The notes beneath the pieces are model-generated. The model was not told where the DNA came from, ran no database searches, and was given only the letters and a program-made list of their open reading frames with translations. A stretch of DNA of 52,372 nucleotides. It comes from DASPTT01 sp035623275. GTDB lineage: Bacteria; Actinomycetota; Acidimicrobiia; Acidimicrobiales; UBA8190. Positions 24,033 to 32,372 of this stretch are shown here, in pieces. The translations under genes were made by a program, and so were the position numbers. The stretch lies in the NCBI GenBank assembly GCA_035623275.1, contig DASPTT010000092.1, forward strand, positions 1-52,372. The letters run 5' to 3'. The number at the start of each line of letters is the position of its first letter. Position 1 is the first letter of the stretch.

Positions 24033-25487
24033 ATGCGAGGGATCCTGGGCGCGGCCGGCTATGTCCCCTACCGGCGGTTGGATCGCTCCGAGGTGACGCG
24101 CTTCCTCGGAACCGGGGGCGGCAAGGGGACCCGGGCGGTCGCCTCCCACGACGAGGACGCCACCACCATGGGGGTGGAGGCGGCCCGGCTGGCCCTGCGG
24201 TCGGTGCCGGCGGCCGCGCCCGGCGCGCTGTGGTTCGCCACGGCGACCCCGCCGTACCTTGACAAGACCAATGCGGCGGCGCTGCACGCCGCCCTGCGCC
24301 TGCCCGGGGAGGTCCCCGCCTTCGACTTCGGAGGTGCGCTGCGCTCCGGCGTCGGGGCGCTGCTGGCCGCCCTGGGATCCGGGCCTGGCGGCGCACCCAC
24401 GCTGGTGGTCATGGCCGACCAGCGCGACGGCCTGCCCGGCGGGCCCGACGAGTCGGCGGGCGGCGACGCGGCCGCGGCGCTGCTGGTGGGCGACGACGGC
24501 GCCGGCACGCCGGTGGTGGCCGAATTTCTCGGCGCCGCCTCGGCCACCGACGAGTTCGTCGACCGCTGGCGCGCGCCGGGCGAGCAGCGCTCGAAGTCCT
24601 GGGAGGAGCGCTTCGGGGAGACGCGCTACGTCCCGCTGGGGCGCGACGCCTACGGGCGGGCACTGAAGGCGGCCGGGGTCGGCCCCGAGGATGTCGCCCG
24701 CCTCGCCGTGACCTCGATGCACGGGCGGGCCGCCAAGGTGCTGGCCAAGGAACTCGCCGCCTCGGCCGCCGGCCCCGGCGCCCTGGACGACGACCTCACG
24801 GACACGGTAGGCCAGGCCGGCGCCGCCCAGCCGGGGCTGGTGCTCACCGCCATGCTCGAGGCGGCGGGGCCCGGCGAGGTGGTGGTTCTCGTGCACCTCG
24901 CCGACGGGGCCGACGCGCTCGTCTTGCGTGTGACCGACGCCGCAGCCGGCCGGCGGGTGCCTTCCCCCGTGGCCGACCAGGTGGCGGCCGGCGCGCCGCT
25001 GCCCTACGGGAAGTTCCTGGCCTGGCGGGGCCAGCTCACGCCCGAGCCGCCCCGGCGACCCGAGCCCCAGCGCGTCTCCACGCCCGCGGCCTGGCGGGCC
25101 GAGGACTGGAAGTACGGCTTCGTGGGCTCGCGCGACCGCTCGTCGGGTGCCGTGCACCTGCCGCCGGCCCGGGTGTCGATGCGCGGCGGGGCGGTGGACG
25201 ACATGGAGCCGATCGCCCGCGCCGACGCGGTGGGGACGATCGTGACCTTCACCGTCGACCGCCTCGCCTACTCCCCCAGCCCCCCCATCGTCTTCGCCGT
25301 GGTGGACTTCGAGGGCGGAGGCCGCTTCCCGGTCGAGCTGACCGACGTGGACCCCGACGCGCTCGCCATCGGCGACAAGGTGGAGATGACCTTCCGGCGC
25401 CTGTTCGTGGCGGACGGGATCCACGACTACTTCTGGAAGGCCCGGCCGGTACGCTCCGCCAGCGGGGCGTCGGGCTCGAAGGCATAG
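24033..25487 (+). CDS. HMG-CoA-synthase-like thiolase-fold protein fused to DUF35 OB-fold, lacking all cysteines
   Basis: The 484-residue protein starts at the ATG at 24033. Residues 1-320 follow the 3-hydroxy-3-methylglutaryl-CoA synthase/thiolase fold (GILGAAGYVPYRRL, DATTMGVEAARLAL, TATPPYLDKTNAA). Residues about 350-475 form a DUF35-type OB-fold (GTIVTFTVDRLAYSP, DKVEMTFRRLF). The nucleophile position holds Leu103 (FDFGGALRSG instead of a Cys-containing box), the four zinc-ribbon cysteines are gone, and no cysteine occurs anywhere. It is therefore likely a non-catalytic partner, perhaps of the SCP2-type thiolase 24 bases downstream, much as the DUF35 domain of ChsH2 supports the aldolase Ltp2. 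Confidence 0.85.
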   Translation: MRGILGAAGYVPYRRLDRSEVTRFLGTGGGKGTRAVASHDEDATTMGVEAARLALRSVPAAAPGALWFATATPPYLDKTNAAALHAALRLPGEVPAFDFGGALRSGVGALLAALGSGPGGAPTLVVMADQRDGLPGGPDESAGGDAAAALLVGDDGAGTPVVAEFLGAASATDEFVDRWRAPGEQRSKSWEERFGETRYVPLGRDAYGRALKAAGVGPEDVARLAVTSMHGRAAKVLAKELAASAAGPGALDDDLTDTVGQAGAAQPGLVLTAMLEAAGPGEVVVLVHLADGADALVLRVTDAAAGRRVPSPVADQVAAGAPLPYGKFLAWRGQLTPEPPRRPEPQRVSTPAAWRAEDWKYGFVGSRDRSSGAVHLPPARVSMRGGAVDDMEPIARADAVGTIVTFTVDRLAYSPSPPIVFAVVDFEGGGRFPVELTDVDPDALAIGDKVEMTFRRLFVADGIHDYFWKARPVRSASGASGSKA

Positions 25488-25511
25488 TCCGAAGGCGGAG
25501 GAGGTCCGGCC

Positions 25512-26702
25512 ATGGCATCGCACGGGATCCGCGACCGCGTGGCGATCGTCGGCATGGGGTGCACACGCTTCGGCGAGCACTGGGACAAGAGCCTCGACGA
25601 CCTGATCGTCGAGGCCTCGGTCGAGGCCTTCGGCTCCGCCGGCGTCACCAAGGACGACGTGGACGCCTACTGGTTCGGCACGGCCCAGTCGGGCATGAGC
25701 GGGATCACCCTGGCCCGACCGCTGCAGCTCGACGGCAAGCCGGTCACGAGGGTCGAGAACTACTGCACCACCGGGTCCGAGGCACTGCGGGCGGCCGCCT
25801 ACGCGGTGGCCTCCGGCGCCTACGACATGGCCATGGCCGTGGGCGCCGAGAAGGTGAAGGACAGCGGCTACCAGGGCCTCAACGCCGCCGCCGCCCCCGG
25901 CGACGGGACGGCTCGCACCCTCACCGCGGCGGCCATGTTCTCCATGGTGGCGCCGGCGTACGCGGCCAAGTACGGAGTGGAGGAGGACACCCTTGGCGAC
26001 GTGCTCGCCACCATCTCGGCCAAGAACCACTACAACGGCGCCCGCAACCCGCGGGCCCAGTTCCAGCGCGAGGTGTCCAAGGAGACGATCTGTGCGTCGC
26101 CGCGTGTGGCGGGGCGACTCGGCGTGTTCGACTGCGCCGGGGTGGCCGACGGCGCGGCCGCGGCGGTCGTGGTGCGGGCCGAGGACGCGCACCTCTACAC
26201 GGACACGCCCCTCTACATCAAGGCGCTGGCCTTCGCCGCGGGCAGCGGATCGGGGCTGATCGACCCCGACTACGACTACACGCACTTCCCCGAGTGCGAG
26301 GCCGCCGCGACGGACGCCTACGCGCAGGCAGGGATCACCGACCCCCGACGGCAGCTGGCCATGGCGGAGGTGCACGACTGCTTCACCCCCACCGAGATGG
26401 TGCTCATGGAGGACCTGGGATTCGCCGAACGGGGCACGGCCTGGAAGGAGGTCCTCGCCGGCACCTTCGACCTCCACGGTGAGCTCCCGGTGAACCCGGA
26501 CGGCGGCCTCAAGAGCTTCGGCCACCCGGTGGGAGCGACGGGCCTGCGGATGTTCTTCGAGTGCTGGCTCCAGCTCCGCGGCGAGGCCCCGCCCGAGCGA
26601 CAGATCATTACCGACAGGAAGCTGGCGCTCACGCACAACCTGGGCGGGTACCCGGGCGAGATGGTGTCCCTGGTGTCCATCGTCGGCAGCGAGCTGAGCT
26701 GA
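25512..26702 (+). CDS. SCP2-type thiolase / retro-aldolase-like (Ltp family)
   Basis: The 396-residue protein starts at the ATG at 25512, preceded by GGAGGAGG. It has the thiolase nucleophile region ENYCTTGSEALRAA (Cys85), AEVHDCFTPTE (His288) and GHPVGATG (His338), and ends with LTHNLGGYPGE. SCP2-type thiolases cleave 3-ketoacyl-CoA, while close relatives such as Ltp2 are retro-aldolases that need a DUF35 partner. The upstream gene supplies exactly such a domain, so an aldolase or thiolase complex is likely. The stop overlaps the SDR start. Confidence 0.9.
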   Translation: MASHGIRDRVAIVGMGCTRFGEHWDKSLDDLIVEASVEAFGSAGVTKDDVDAYWFGTAQSGMSGITLARPLQLDGKPVTRVENYCTTGSEALRAAAYAVASGAYDMAMAVGAEKVKDSGYQGLNAAAAPGDGTARTLTAAAMFSMVAPAYAAKYGVEEDTLGDVLATISAKNHYNGARNPRAQFQREVSKETICASPRVAGRLGVFDCAGVADGAAAAVVVRAEDAHLYTDTPLYIKALAFAAGSGSGLIDPDYDYTHFPECEAAATDAYAQAGITDPRRQLAMAEVHDCFTPTEMVLMEDLGFAERGTAWKEVLAGTFDLHGELPVNPDGGLKSFGHPVGATGLRMFFECWLQLRGEAPPERQIITDRKLALTHNLGGYPGEMVSLVSIVGSELS

Positions 26703-27598
26703 GCGAGCCCGGGTTCCTCGACGGGCGCGCCGGGCTGGCGCGCAAGACGGCTGCCGTCGCTGGTGGCGGTGGCGGCCTCGGCCGGGCCATCGCCCTGGAC
26801 CTCGCCCGCGCCGGGACGAGCCTCGCCCTGTGCGACCGAGACACCGAGGCGCTGGCCCGCACCACGTTCGAGGCCCGCGACCTCGGGGTGGAGGTCGTCT
26901 CCGAGACCCTCGACGTCCGCGACGCGGCCGCGCTGGCAGGCTTCTTCACCGCCTGCGGGGCCGCCTTCCCCCGCCTCGACGTCCTCGTCAACGTCGTGGG
27001 CGGCACCTTCCGGTCGCCCTTGACGGAGCTCAGCGCCAAGGGCGTGGACACGCTGGTGCGGACGAACTTCACCTGGGTCGTCGATGCCGTCCAGCACGCC
27101 GTGCCCCGGATGACCGAGGGCGGGAGCATCGTCACGCTCACCTCGATCGAGGCACACCGGGCCGCGCCCGGGTACGCCGTCTACGCCGCCATGAAGGCCG
27201 CGCTGGTGCACCTGACCCGCACCCTCGCCGTGGAGCTCGGCTCCCGCGACATCCGGGTCAACTGCGTCGCGCCGGACTTCGTCCCCACCGCCGGCCTGGC
27301 CGAGGTGGCGGGCAGGGCGGGCTCGGGCAGCGCGCTGTCAGTTGCGGCCGGCACGGAGGCGGACCCCGGCGACAGGCTGACGATCCCCCTGGGCCGCAAG
27401 GGACGTCCCGAGGACGTCACCGGTTGCGTGCTCTTCCTGGCCTCGGACCTCGCCGCCTACGTCACGGGCACCACCCTGCACCCCGACGGCGGGGCGCTGG
27501 CGGGGTCGGGCTGGATGGACTGGCCCGAGGAGGGTTTCACGGCCCGGCCTCCGACCTGGGTCCTGGACCGGCTCGATTACGGTGCCGAGCGTGGCTGA
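26699..27598 (+). CDS. short-chain dehydrogenase/reductase with likely CTG start
   Basis: The SDR frame shows the cofactor motif AGGGGGLGRAIA about 20 residues in, NVVGG, and the catalytic Ser149, Tyr162 and Lys166 (YAVYAAMK). The C-terminal GRPEDVTGCVLFLASD and GTTLHPDGG complete the family. No in-frame ATG, GTG or TTG lies near the N-terminus. The only plausible start is CTG at 26699, which overlaps the thiolase stop as CTGA. This gives 299 residues. Its role is probably oxidation of a hydroxyacyl-CoA in the pathway. The call is sure, the start less so. Confidence 0.85.
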   Translation: MSEPGFLDGRAGLARKTAAVAGGGGGLGRAIALDLARAGTSLALCDRDTEALARTTFEARDLGVEVVSETLDVRDAAALAGFFTACGAAFPRLDVLVNVVGGTFRSPLTELSAKGVDTLVRTNFTWVVDAVQHAVPRMTEGGSIVTLTSIEAHRAAPGYAVYAAMKAALVHLTRTLAVELGSRDIRVNCVAPDFVPTAGLAEVAGRAGSGSALSVAAGTEADPGDRLTIPLGRKGRPEDVTGCVLFLASDLAAYVTGTTLHPDGGALAGSGWMDWPEEGFTARPPTWVLDRLDYGAERG

Positions 27599-28433
27599 GG
27601 CGCTCTTCGACGTCGACGGCGACCAGCTCGTCCCGACCGAATTCGCCCGTGGGCCCTGGTCACCGGACGCACTCCACGGCGGCCCGGTCGCCGCGCTGCT
27701 GGCGCGCGCGGCGGAGTCCTGCGCCGCGCCGGGGTCCATGCACTCGGCCCGGCTCAGCGTGGAGCTCCTGCGCCCCGTGCCGGTGGCGCCGCTGCGGCTG
27801 TCGGCGTCGGTGTCGCGGCCCGGGCGCAAGGTGCAGCTGGTCGACGTCCGGATGACGACAGCCCACGACGGCCAGGAGGTGGCCTGGGGCCGGCTCCTGC
27901 GCATCCGCGCCCTGGGCGAGGACGACCCCGAGGCCGAGGGCGTGCCACCGGCGCTGACGGTGCGCTCCACCGACGAGGCGCAACCGCCGGGGCCCGGCGC
28001 GGGCCGGCCCATGGTCAGCCCCGGACAGGTGGGCGAGGCGCCGCCACCCGACGGCTACCGGGCGTTCCACTCCGCCGGTGCCGAGCTCCGCTTCGTGCGC
28101 GGCGCGTTCGAGCGGCTGGGGCCGTCGACGGTCTGGGTCCGCCTGGCCGTGCCCGTCGTCCCGGGCGAGGCGCCGTCCCCGATGCAGCGGGCCGCGGCGG
28201 CGTCTGACTTCGGCAACGGCGTGAGCGCCGAGGTGGCCTTCGGCCAGTTCCTCTTCATCAACCCCGACCTCACCGTGACGCTGGAGCGGCCCCCGGTCGG
28301 TGAGTGGGTCTGCCTGGACGCCCGGACGGCCCTGGGGAACCCCGGCGTGGGGGTGGCCCAGTCCGCACTGTGGGACGAACTCGGGCCCGTGGGCCGCGCC
28401 GTCCAGACCCTGGTGGTCGAGCGGCTCGCCTGA
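27582..28433 (+). CDS. acyl-CoA thioesterase family protein (double hotdog)
   Basis: This 283-residue protein starts at the GTG at 27582 (GTG at 27591 also fits) and overlaps the SDR end. It has the pattern of actinobacterial thioesterase-like proteins: PWSPDALHGGPVAALLARA, ARLSVELLRPVPVAPL, PGRKVQLVDVRM, and a second hotdog domain with SDFGNG and WVCLDARTAL. The HGG motif sits on the hotdog helix. It would hydrolyse an acyl-CoA intermediate or end product and recycle CoA. It belongs to the plus-strand catabolic operon. Confidence 0.87.
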   Translation: MPSVAEALFDVDGDQLVPTEFARGPWSPDALHGGPVAALLARAAESCAAPGSMHSARLSVELLRPVPVAPLRLSASVSRPGRKVQLVDVRMTTAHDGQEVAWGRLLRIRALGEDDPEAEGVPPALTVRSTDEAQPPGPGAGRPMVSPGQVGEAPPPDGYRAFHSAGAELRFVRGAFERLGPSTVWVRLAVPVVPGEAPSPMQRAAAASDFGNGVSAEVAFGQFLFINPDLTVTLERPPVGEWVCLDARTALGNPGVGVAQSALWDELGPVGRAVQTLVVERLA

Positions 28434-28503
28434 CCGGGTCGGCCGCGCCCTTCGGTGGCCGGCGCACTAGCGTTCGATCGTCACCGCGAGGAGGAGACCC
28501 GCC

Positions 28504-29664
28504 ATGGCCGTCGGCGAATTCCGGGTTGCGGACAGCGACATGCACGTCATGGAGCCGGCCGACCTCTGGCAGCGCTACATGGACCCCTCCTGGGAGCACG
28601 CCGCGCCGGTTGGCCTCAGCGAGATCGAACGCGACATACGGGTCAAGGTGAAGAACGCGGTGATGCTCCGCCTGGGCCGAATCCGCCCCCGGGCGCAGGG
28701 ACGGCCGTGGAAGGCCGAGCAGGTCTCGGCCTTCGCCCACCCGCAGGCGCGCAATTGGGACGCCAAGTCCCAGGTGACGGCCATGGACGTCGAGCACCTC
28801 GACTCCACCGTGCTCTTCCCCAGCCGCGGCCTGTTCGTGCTCGCCCTGCAGAGCACCGAGCACGTCGGGCCCGACGGCCTCGAGCCGGACCTGGCCGCGG
28901 CCATCGCGCGGGCCTACAACGACTGGATGGCCGACTTCGTCCGGGAGTGCGACGCACCGGGCCGCGTCTTCGGCGCCGCCATGCTCGCCCCGCACGACGT
29001 GCACGGCGCTGCCGAGGAGCTCGAGCGCAACGTCGAGCGCGGCTTCAAGGCGGCGTTCCTGACCCCCGGTCTCGTCGACAACAAGCCCTGGCACGACCCC
29101 AAGTACGACCCGATCTGGCGGGCTGCGGAGCGCCTCGACGTCCCCGTGTGCTTCCACGGCGGCGGCACCACCTATCTCAAGCCGGACTTCGCCTTCAGCG
29201 AGTACCTGGACCGGCTCATGCTCTGGCACGCGTTCAACCAGCCGCTCGGCATCATGTTCGTGGCCACATGCTTCACCGCGGGTGGGATCCTGGAACGGTT
29301 CCCGACACTGCGGGTGGGGCTGCTCGAGGGCAACTGCTCATGGGCGCCGTTCATGCTCTACCGGCTCGACGAGCACTGGGAGTGGATGGGCAAGTACGAG
29401 GCACCCGATGTCCGTCTCGCACCCTCGGAGTACTTCCTGCGCAACTGCTTCGTCTCGTGCGAGGCCGACGAGGCCGTCGCCCGCCACTACTTCGAGGATT
29501 TCGGCGACGACAACGTCCTCTTCTCGACCGACTACCCGCACGCGGACTCCAAGTACCCGAACGCCACCGAGACATTCCTGTCGCTCCCCTTCGACACCTC
29601 GACCAAGCGCAAGGTCCTGTGGGACAACTACGCCAGGCTCTACAAGGTCCCCGAACCGTCATGA
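28504..29664 (+). CDS. amidohydrolase family protein (amidohydrolase_2/ACMSD-like)
   Basis: The 386-residue protein starts at the ATG at 28504 with GAGGAG upstream. It is a TIM-barrel metal hydrolase of the amidohydrolase_2 type. The usual metal motif HxH is here DSDMHVME. Later come CFHGGGTTY, the LLEGNCSW block and FSTDYPHAD with the metal aspartate. Family members act as decarboxylases or hydrolases and are common in actinobacterial steroid and aromatic catabolism. The carboxymuconolactone-decarboxylase-like gene overlaps its stop (ATGA), suggesting a joint role. Confidence 0.88.
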   Translation: MAVGEFRVADSDMHVMEPADLWQRYMDPSWEHAAPVGLSEIERDIRVKVKNAVMLRLGRIRPRAQGRPWKAEQVSAFAHPQARNWDAKSQVTAMDVEHLDSTVLFPSRGLFVLALQSTEHVGPDGLEPDLAAAIARAYNDWMADFVRECDAPGRVFGAAMLAPHDVHGAAEELERNVERGFKAAFLTPGLVDNKPWHDPKYDPIWRAAERLDVPVCFHGGGTTYLKPDFAFSEYLDRLMLWHAFNQPLGIMFVATCFTAGGILERFPTLRVGLLEGNCSWAPFMLYRLDEHWEWMGKYEAPDVRLAPSEYFLRNCFVSCEADEAVARHYFEDFGDDNVLFSTDYPHADSKYPNATETFLSLPFDTSTKRKVLWDNYARLYKVPEPS

Positions 29665-30077
29665 ACGAGCCTGCCGACCTCGGGCGAGCGGAGGGAGCGG
29701 AGCGGGCGGCGCTGGCGGCCAAGGGTCGCGAGGTCCAGCGCCGGCTGTGGGGCGATGCCGCGGCCGACCACGAACACCCGCCGACGCCAGCGGGCGAGCT
29801 CGCCCCCGACTACTTCGCCATGGTGCGCGAGTTCTGCTTCGGGATGTTCTGGTCGCGGGAGAACCTGGCCGTGCGCGACCGCTCGCTGATCACGGTGGCC
29901 ATGCTGGCCGCGCTGGGGAAGCAGGAGGAGCTCGCCGGGCACCTGCGCGGCGCCCTCAACGTGGGCATCACGAAGGAAGAGCTTCTCGAGGTGCTGATGC
30001 AGGTGGGCGTCTATGCGGGCGTCCCCGCCGGCGTCCAGGCCCTGACCACGGCCGCCAAGATCCTCGGGTCCGCCTGA
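29661..30077 (+). CDS. carboxymuconolactone decarboxylase / AhpD-like family protein
   Basis: The 138-residue protein starts at the ATG at 29661, overlapping the amidohydrolase stop by four bases (ATGA). The AhpD-like helical core shows FGMFWSRENLAVRDRSLITV, ALGKQEELAGHLRGALN, GITKEELLEVLMQV and YAGVPAG. No CxxC is present, so it belongs to the carboxymuconolactone-decarboxylase side rather than the peroxidase side. It is the last gene of the plus-strand operon and is followed by a repeat with terminator-like hairpins. Confidence 0.88.
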   Translation: MNEPADLGRAEGAERAALAAKGREVQRRLWGDAAADHEHPPTPAGELAPDYFAMVREFCFGMFWSRENLAVRDRSLITVAMLAALGKQEELAGHLRGALNVGITKEELLEVLMQVGVYAGVPAGVQALTTAAKILGSA

Positions 30078-30094
30078 GGGCCAGCCTCGTCGAC

Positions 30095-30162
30095 GGGGCT
30101 GAGCCGGGATCGGGGCTGAGCCGGGATCGGGGCTCAGCCGGGATCGGGGCTCAGCCGGGATC
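30095..30162. repeat. four-copy 17-bp tandem repeat between convergent genes
   Basis: Four contiguous 17-base units of GGGGCTSAGCCGGGATC fill the gap between convergent genes. Units 1 and 2 carry CTGAG and units 3 and 4 carry CTCAG, so the halves are inverted relative to each other. The stop of the minus-strand gene lies inside the last unit. Confidence 0.92.
30114..30139. terminator. bidirectional hairpin formed by repeat units
   Basis: GGCTGAGCC (30114-30122) pairs perfectly with GGCTCAGCC (30131-30139) across an 8-base loop, and the outer units can extend the structure. It lies between the ends of two convergent genes, so bidirectional termination without a T tract is plausible. Confidence 0.5.
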
Positions 30163-31062
30163 GGCCGGGCGCAGGCGGAGCTCCACGTTGGCAGCGTGCT
30201 CCATCACTTCCACGAGATCGCTGATGTCGTGGTCCCCGAGTCCCTGCGCCTTGGCGTACGAGAGCATCTGGTGGAGCGCCGACGCGACGGGCAACGGCAC
30301 CCCGACGTCCCGGCCCACCTCGAGCATGAGCCCTGCGTCCTTGGCCGCGAGCTCCATGGCGAACTGCGCGGGCCGGTTCCGGACGGCGATCTCCTCGACC
30401 CGCCGGTCGAGATACGGGGTCGCGCCACCCGAGGTGCGCACCATGTCCACGAGCGTGCGCAGGTCGATGTCGTTCTTGGCCGCGAGGGCCAGGCCCTCGA
30501 GCGATACCCACATGGTGGTGAACGCCATGAGCGAGTTCACGAGCTTGCCGACGTTGCCGCACCCGAGCGGACCCAGGTGGAACCAGGCCCGGCCCATCGA
30601 CTCGAGCAGCGGCGCGACCTCGGCGACGTCCTCGTCCGCCCCACCGACGATGAAGACCAGCTTGCGATCGCGCGCACCGACGGCGCCGCCGGTGACGGGA
30701 GCCTCGACCAGCCGGGCACCGCCGGCGTCCACACGGGCGCCCACGGCGCGGACCGTCGAGGGCGCGTTCGTGGTGAGGTCGACGAGCATCGCACGGGGCG
30801 GCGCGTCGGCCAGCCACTGCGCGGCGACCGCCTCCATGATGCTCGGGGTGGGCAGCGACAGGAACGTGCACGTCGAGGAGGCGGCCACGGCGCCCACCGA
30901 GTCGGCCGGGTTCGCCCCTGCGGCGGCAGCTGCGTCGAGCCGCCCGCGATCGACGTCGAACACCGCCACCTCGTGCCCGTCGGCGGCCAGGTTGGCGCAC
31001 AGCGGCCCGCCGATGTTGCCGAGCCCGACGAACCCGAGAGCCCGCGGCGAGGTGTCTGGCAC
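30151..31062 (-). CDS. NAD(P)-dependent beta-hydroxyacid dehydrogenase (3-hydroxyisobutyrate dehydrogenase-like)
   Basis: The 303-residue protein starts at the GTG at 31062, two bases after the thiolase stop. It has the Rossmann motif FVGLGNIGGPLCANL, VDLTTNAPST, EAPVTGGAVGA and the catalytic lysine in CGNVGKLVNSLM. Such enzymes oxidise beta-hydroxy acids such as 3-hydroxyisobutyrate or tartronate semialdehyde's reduced form. The true substrate is not evident. It is translationally linked to the upstream thiolase. Confidence 0.9.
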   Translation of the reverse strand: MPDTSPRALGFVGLGNIGGPLCANLAADGHEVAVFDVDRGRLDAAAAAGANPADSVGAVAASSTCTFLSLPTPSIMEAVAAQWLADAPPRAMLVDLTTNAPSTVRAVGARVDAGGARLVEAPVTGGAVGARDRKLVFIVGGADEDVAEVAPLLESMGRAWFHLGPLGCGNVGKLVNSLMAFTTMWVSLEGLALAAKNDIDLRTLVDMVRTSGGATPYLDRRVEEIAVRNRPAQFAMELAAKDAGLMLEVGRDVGVPLPVASALHQMLSYAKAQGLGDHDISDLVEVMEHAANVELRLRPADPG

Positions 31063-31064
31063 GC

Positions 31065-32270
31065 TCAGACGAGCTCCACGATCAGCGCCGACCCCATCCC
31101 GCCGCCGGCGCACATCGACACGCAACCCACGGTCCCCCCGCGCCGGCGCAGCTCGTGGATCGTCGTGACCACCATGCGCGTGCCCGTGGCGGCCACCGGG
31201 TGACCGAGGCCGCAACCGCTCCCGTTGACGTTGACGTTCTCGTGGTCGAGGCCCAGGATCCGGGTGCAGGCCACCGCCATCGAGCAGAAGGCCTCGTTGA
31301 TCTCGAAGAGGTCGACGTCGTCGATCGTCATCCCGGCGCGCTCGAGCACCTTGGGAATGGCGAGCGTGGGCGCCAGCCCGGTGCGCTCCGGCTCCACGCC
31401 GACCGACGCCCAGGCCACCACCCGGGCCATGACCGGGAGGCCGTGGGCGGCAGCGAAGTCGTCGGCAGTGACCACCACGGCGGCCGCGCCGTCGTTGATA
31501 CCCGACGAGTTCCCGGCGGTGACCGTGGCGTCGGCGAGCTCGGGGTGCAGGACGGGAAGGGCGGCGAGCTTCTCCAGTGTCGTGTCGGCCCGAGGCTGCT
31601 CGTCGGCCTCGAGGAAGATCTTGGTGTCGTCGCTCGTCCCCGGCGCGTCGGCGCCGTCGATGGTGGGACGGAGCGGCACGGGGACGATCTCCTCCAGGAA
31701 CCGCCCCTCGTCGCGCGCCGCGGCGGCCCGCAGGTTCGAGGCCAGTGCCCATGCGTCGGCCTCCGGCCGGCTGACCGACGCCAACCGGGCCGTGTTCTCC
31801 CCCACGGTGATCGACATGTCGCGGTTCGGCGCATCGGCTGTGGGCGGATGTGTCGGCGAGTACCAGGGCTGGAAGTCGTCTGACGTCCGGGGCAGGGCCT
31901 TGAACACCCTGGGCGTCGAGCTCAGGCTCTCGGTCCCCCCGGCGACGACCACCTTGTCCATGCCGGCGCGGATGCTCCCGGCAGCGATCTGGATCGCACT
32001 CAGGCCTGCTGCGCAGTGGCGATTGTCCGACAGCCCCGGCACGGAAACGAGCCCAAGGCGCACGGCGACGTGCCGGGCGATGACACCGCCACCCTGGAGG
32101 GACTCGGCCAACACGATGTCGTCGATCGCGTCCTGGTCGATCCCGGAGCGGTCCAGCGCGCCGCGCACCGCCACTTCACCGAGCCGGAAGGCGTCGACGT
32201 CGACGAGCGAGCCCTTGTAGGACCGCCCGATCGGCGTACGCGCTCCGGCGACGATCACGGCCTCGGTCAC
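31065..32270 (-). CDS. acetyl-CoA acetyltransferase / thiolase (FadA-like)
   Basis: The 401-residue protein starts at the GTG at 32270 with GAGGAGG upstream. It is a degradative-type thiolase: VAGARTPIGRSYKG, nucleophile Cys86 in NRHCAAGLSAIQ, NSSGINDGAAAVVV, NEAFC, GHPVAATG (His) and a second catalytic Cys in CVSMCAGGGMG. It would cleave a 3-ketoacyl-CoA to acetyl- or propionyl-CoA. It diverges from the acyl-CoA dehydrogenase at 32373 across about 100 bases, which fits a shared promoter region. Confidence 0.94.
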   Translation of the reverse strand: MTEAVIVAGARTPIGRSYKGSLVDVDAFRLGEVAVRGALDRSGIDQDAIDDIVLAESLQGGGVIARHVAVRLGLVSVPGLSDNRHCAAGLSAIQIAAGSIRAGMDKVVVAGGTESLSSTPRVFKALPRTSDDFQPWYSPTHPPTADAPNRDMSITVGENTARLASVSRPEADAWALASNLRAAAARDEGRFLEEIVPVPLRPTIDGADAPGTSDDTKIFLEADEQPRADTTLEKLAALPVLHPELADATVTAGNSSGINDGAAAVVVTADDFAAAHGLPVMARVVAWASVGVEPERTGLAPTLAIPKVLERAGMTIDDVDLFEINEAFCSMAVACTRILGLDHENVNVNGSGCGLGHPVAATGTRMVVTTIHELRRRGGTVGCVSMCAGGGMGSALIVELV

Positions 32271-32372
32271 ATCGTCCTCCTCATGGCTGTCGGCATCTCG
32301 TGGCTCCGACGCCTGTGCCGGGGCAGCGTAGCCCGAGGGACCTGACGGGCGCCTTGCCGTTATCGTGGCGAC

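Noticed and set aside
24006..26636. An 876-residue minus-strand open frame
   Set aside because: It is fully antisense to the HMG-CoA-synthase-like and thiolase genes, which have clear family motifs.
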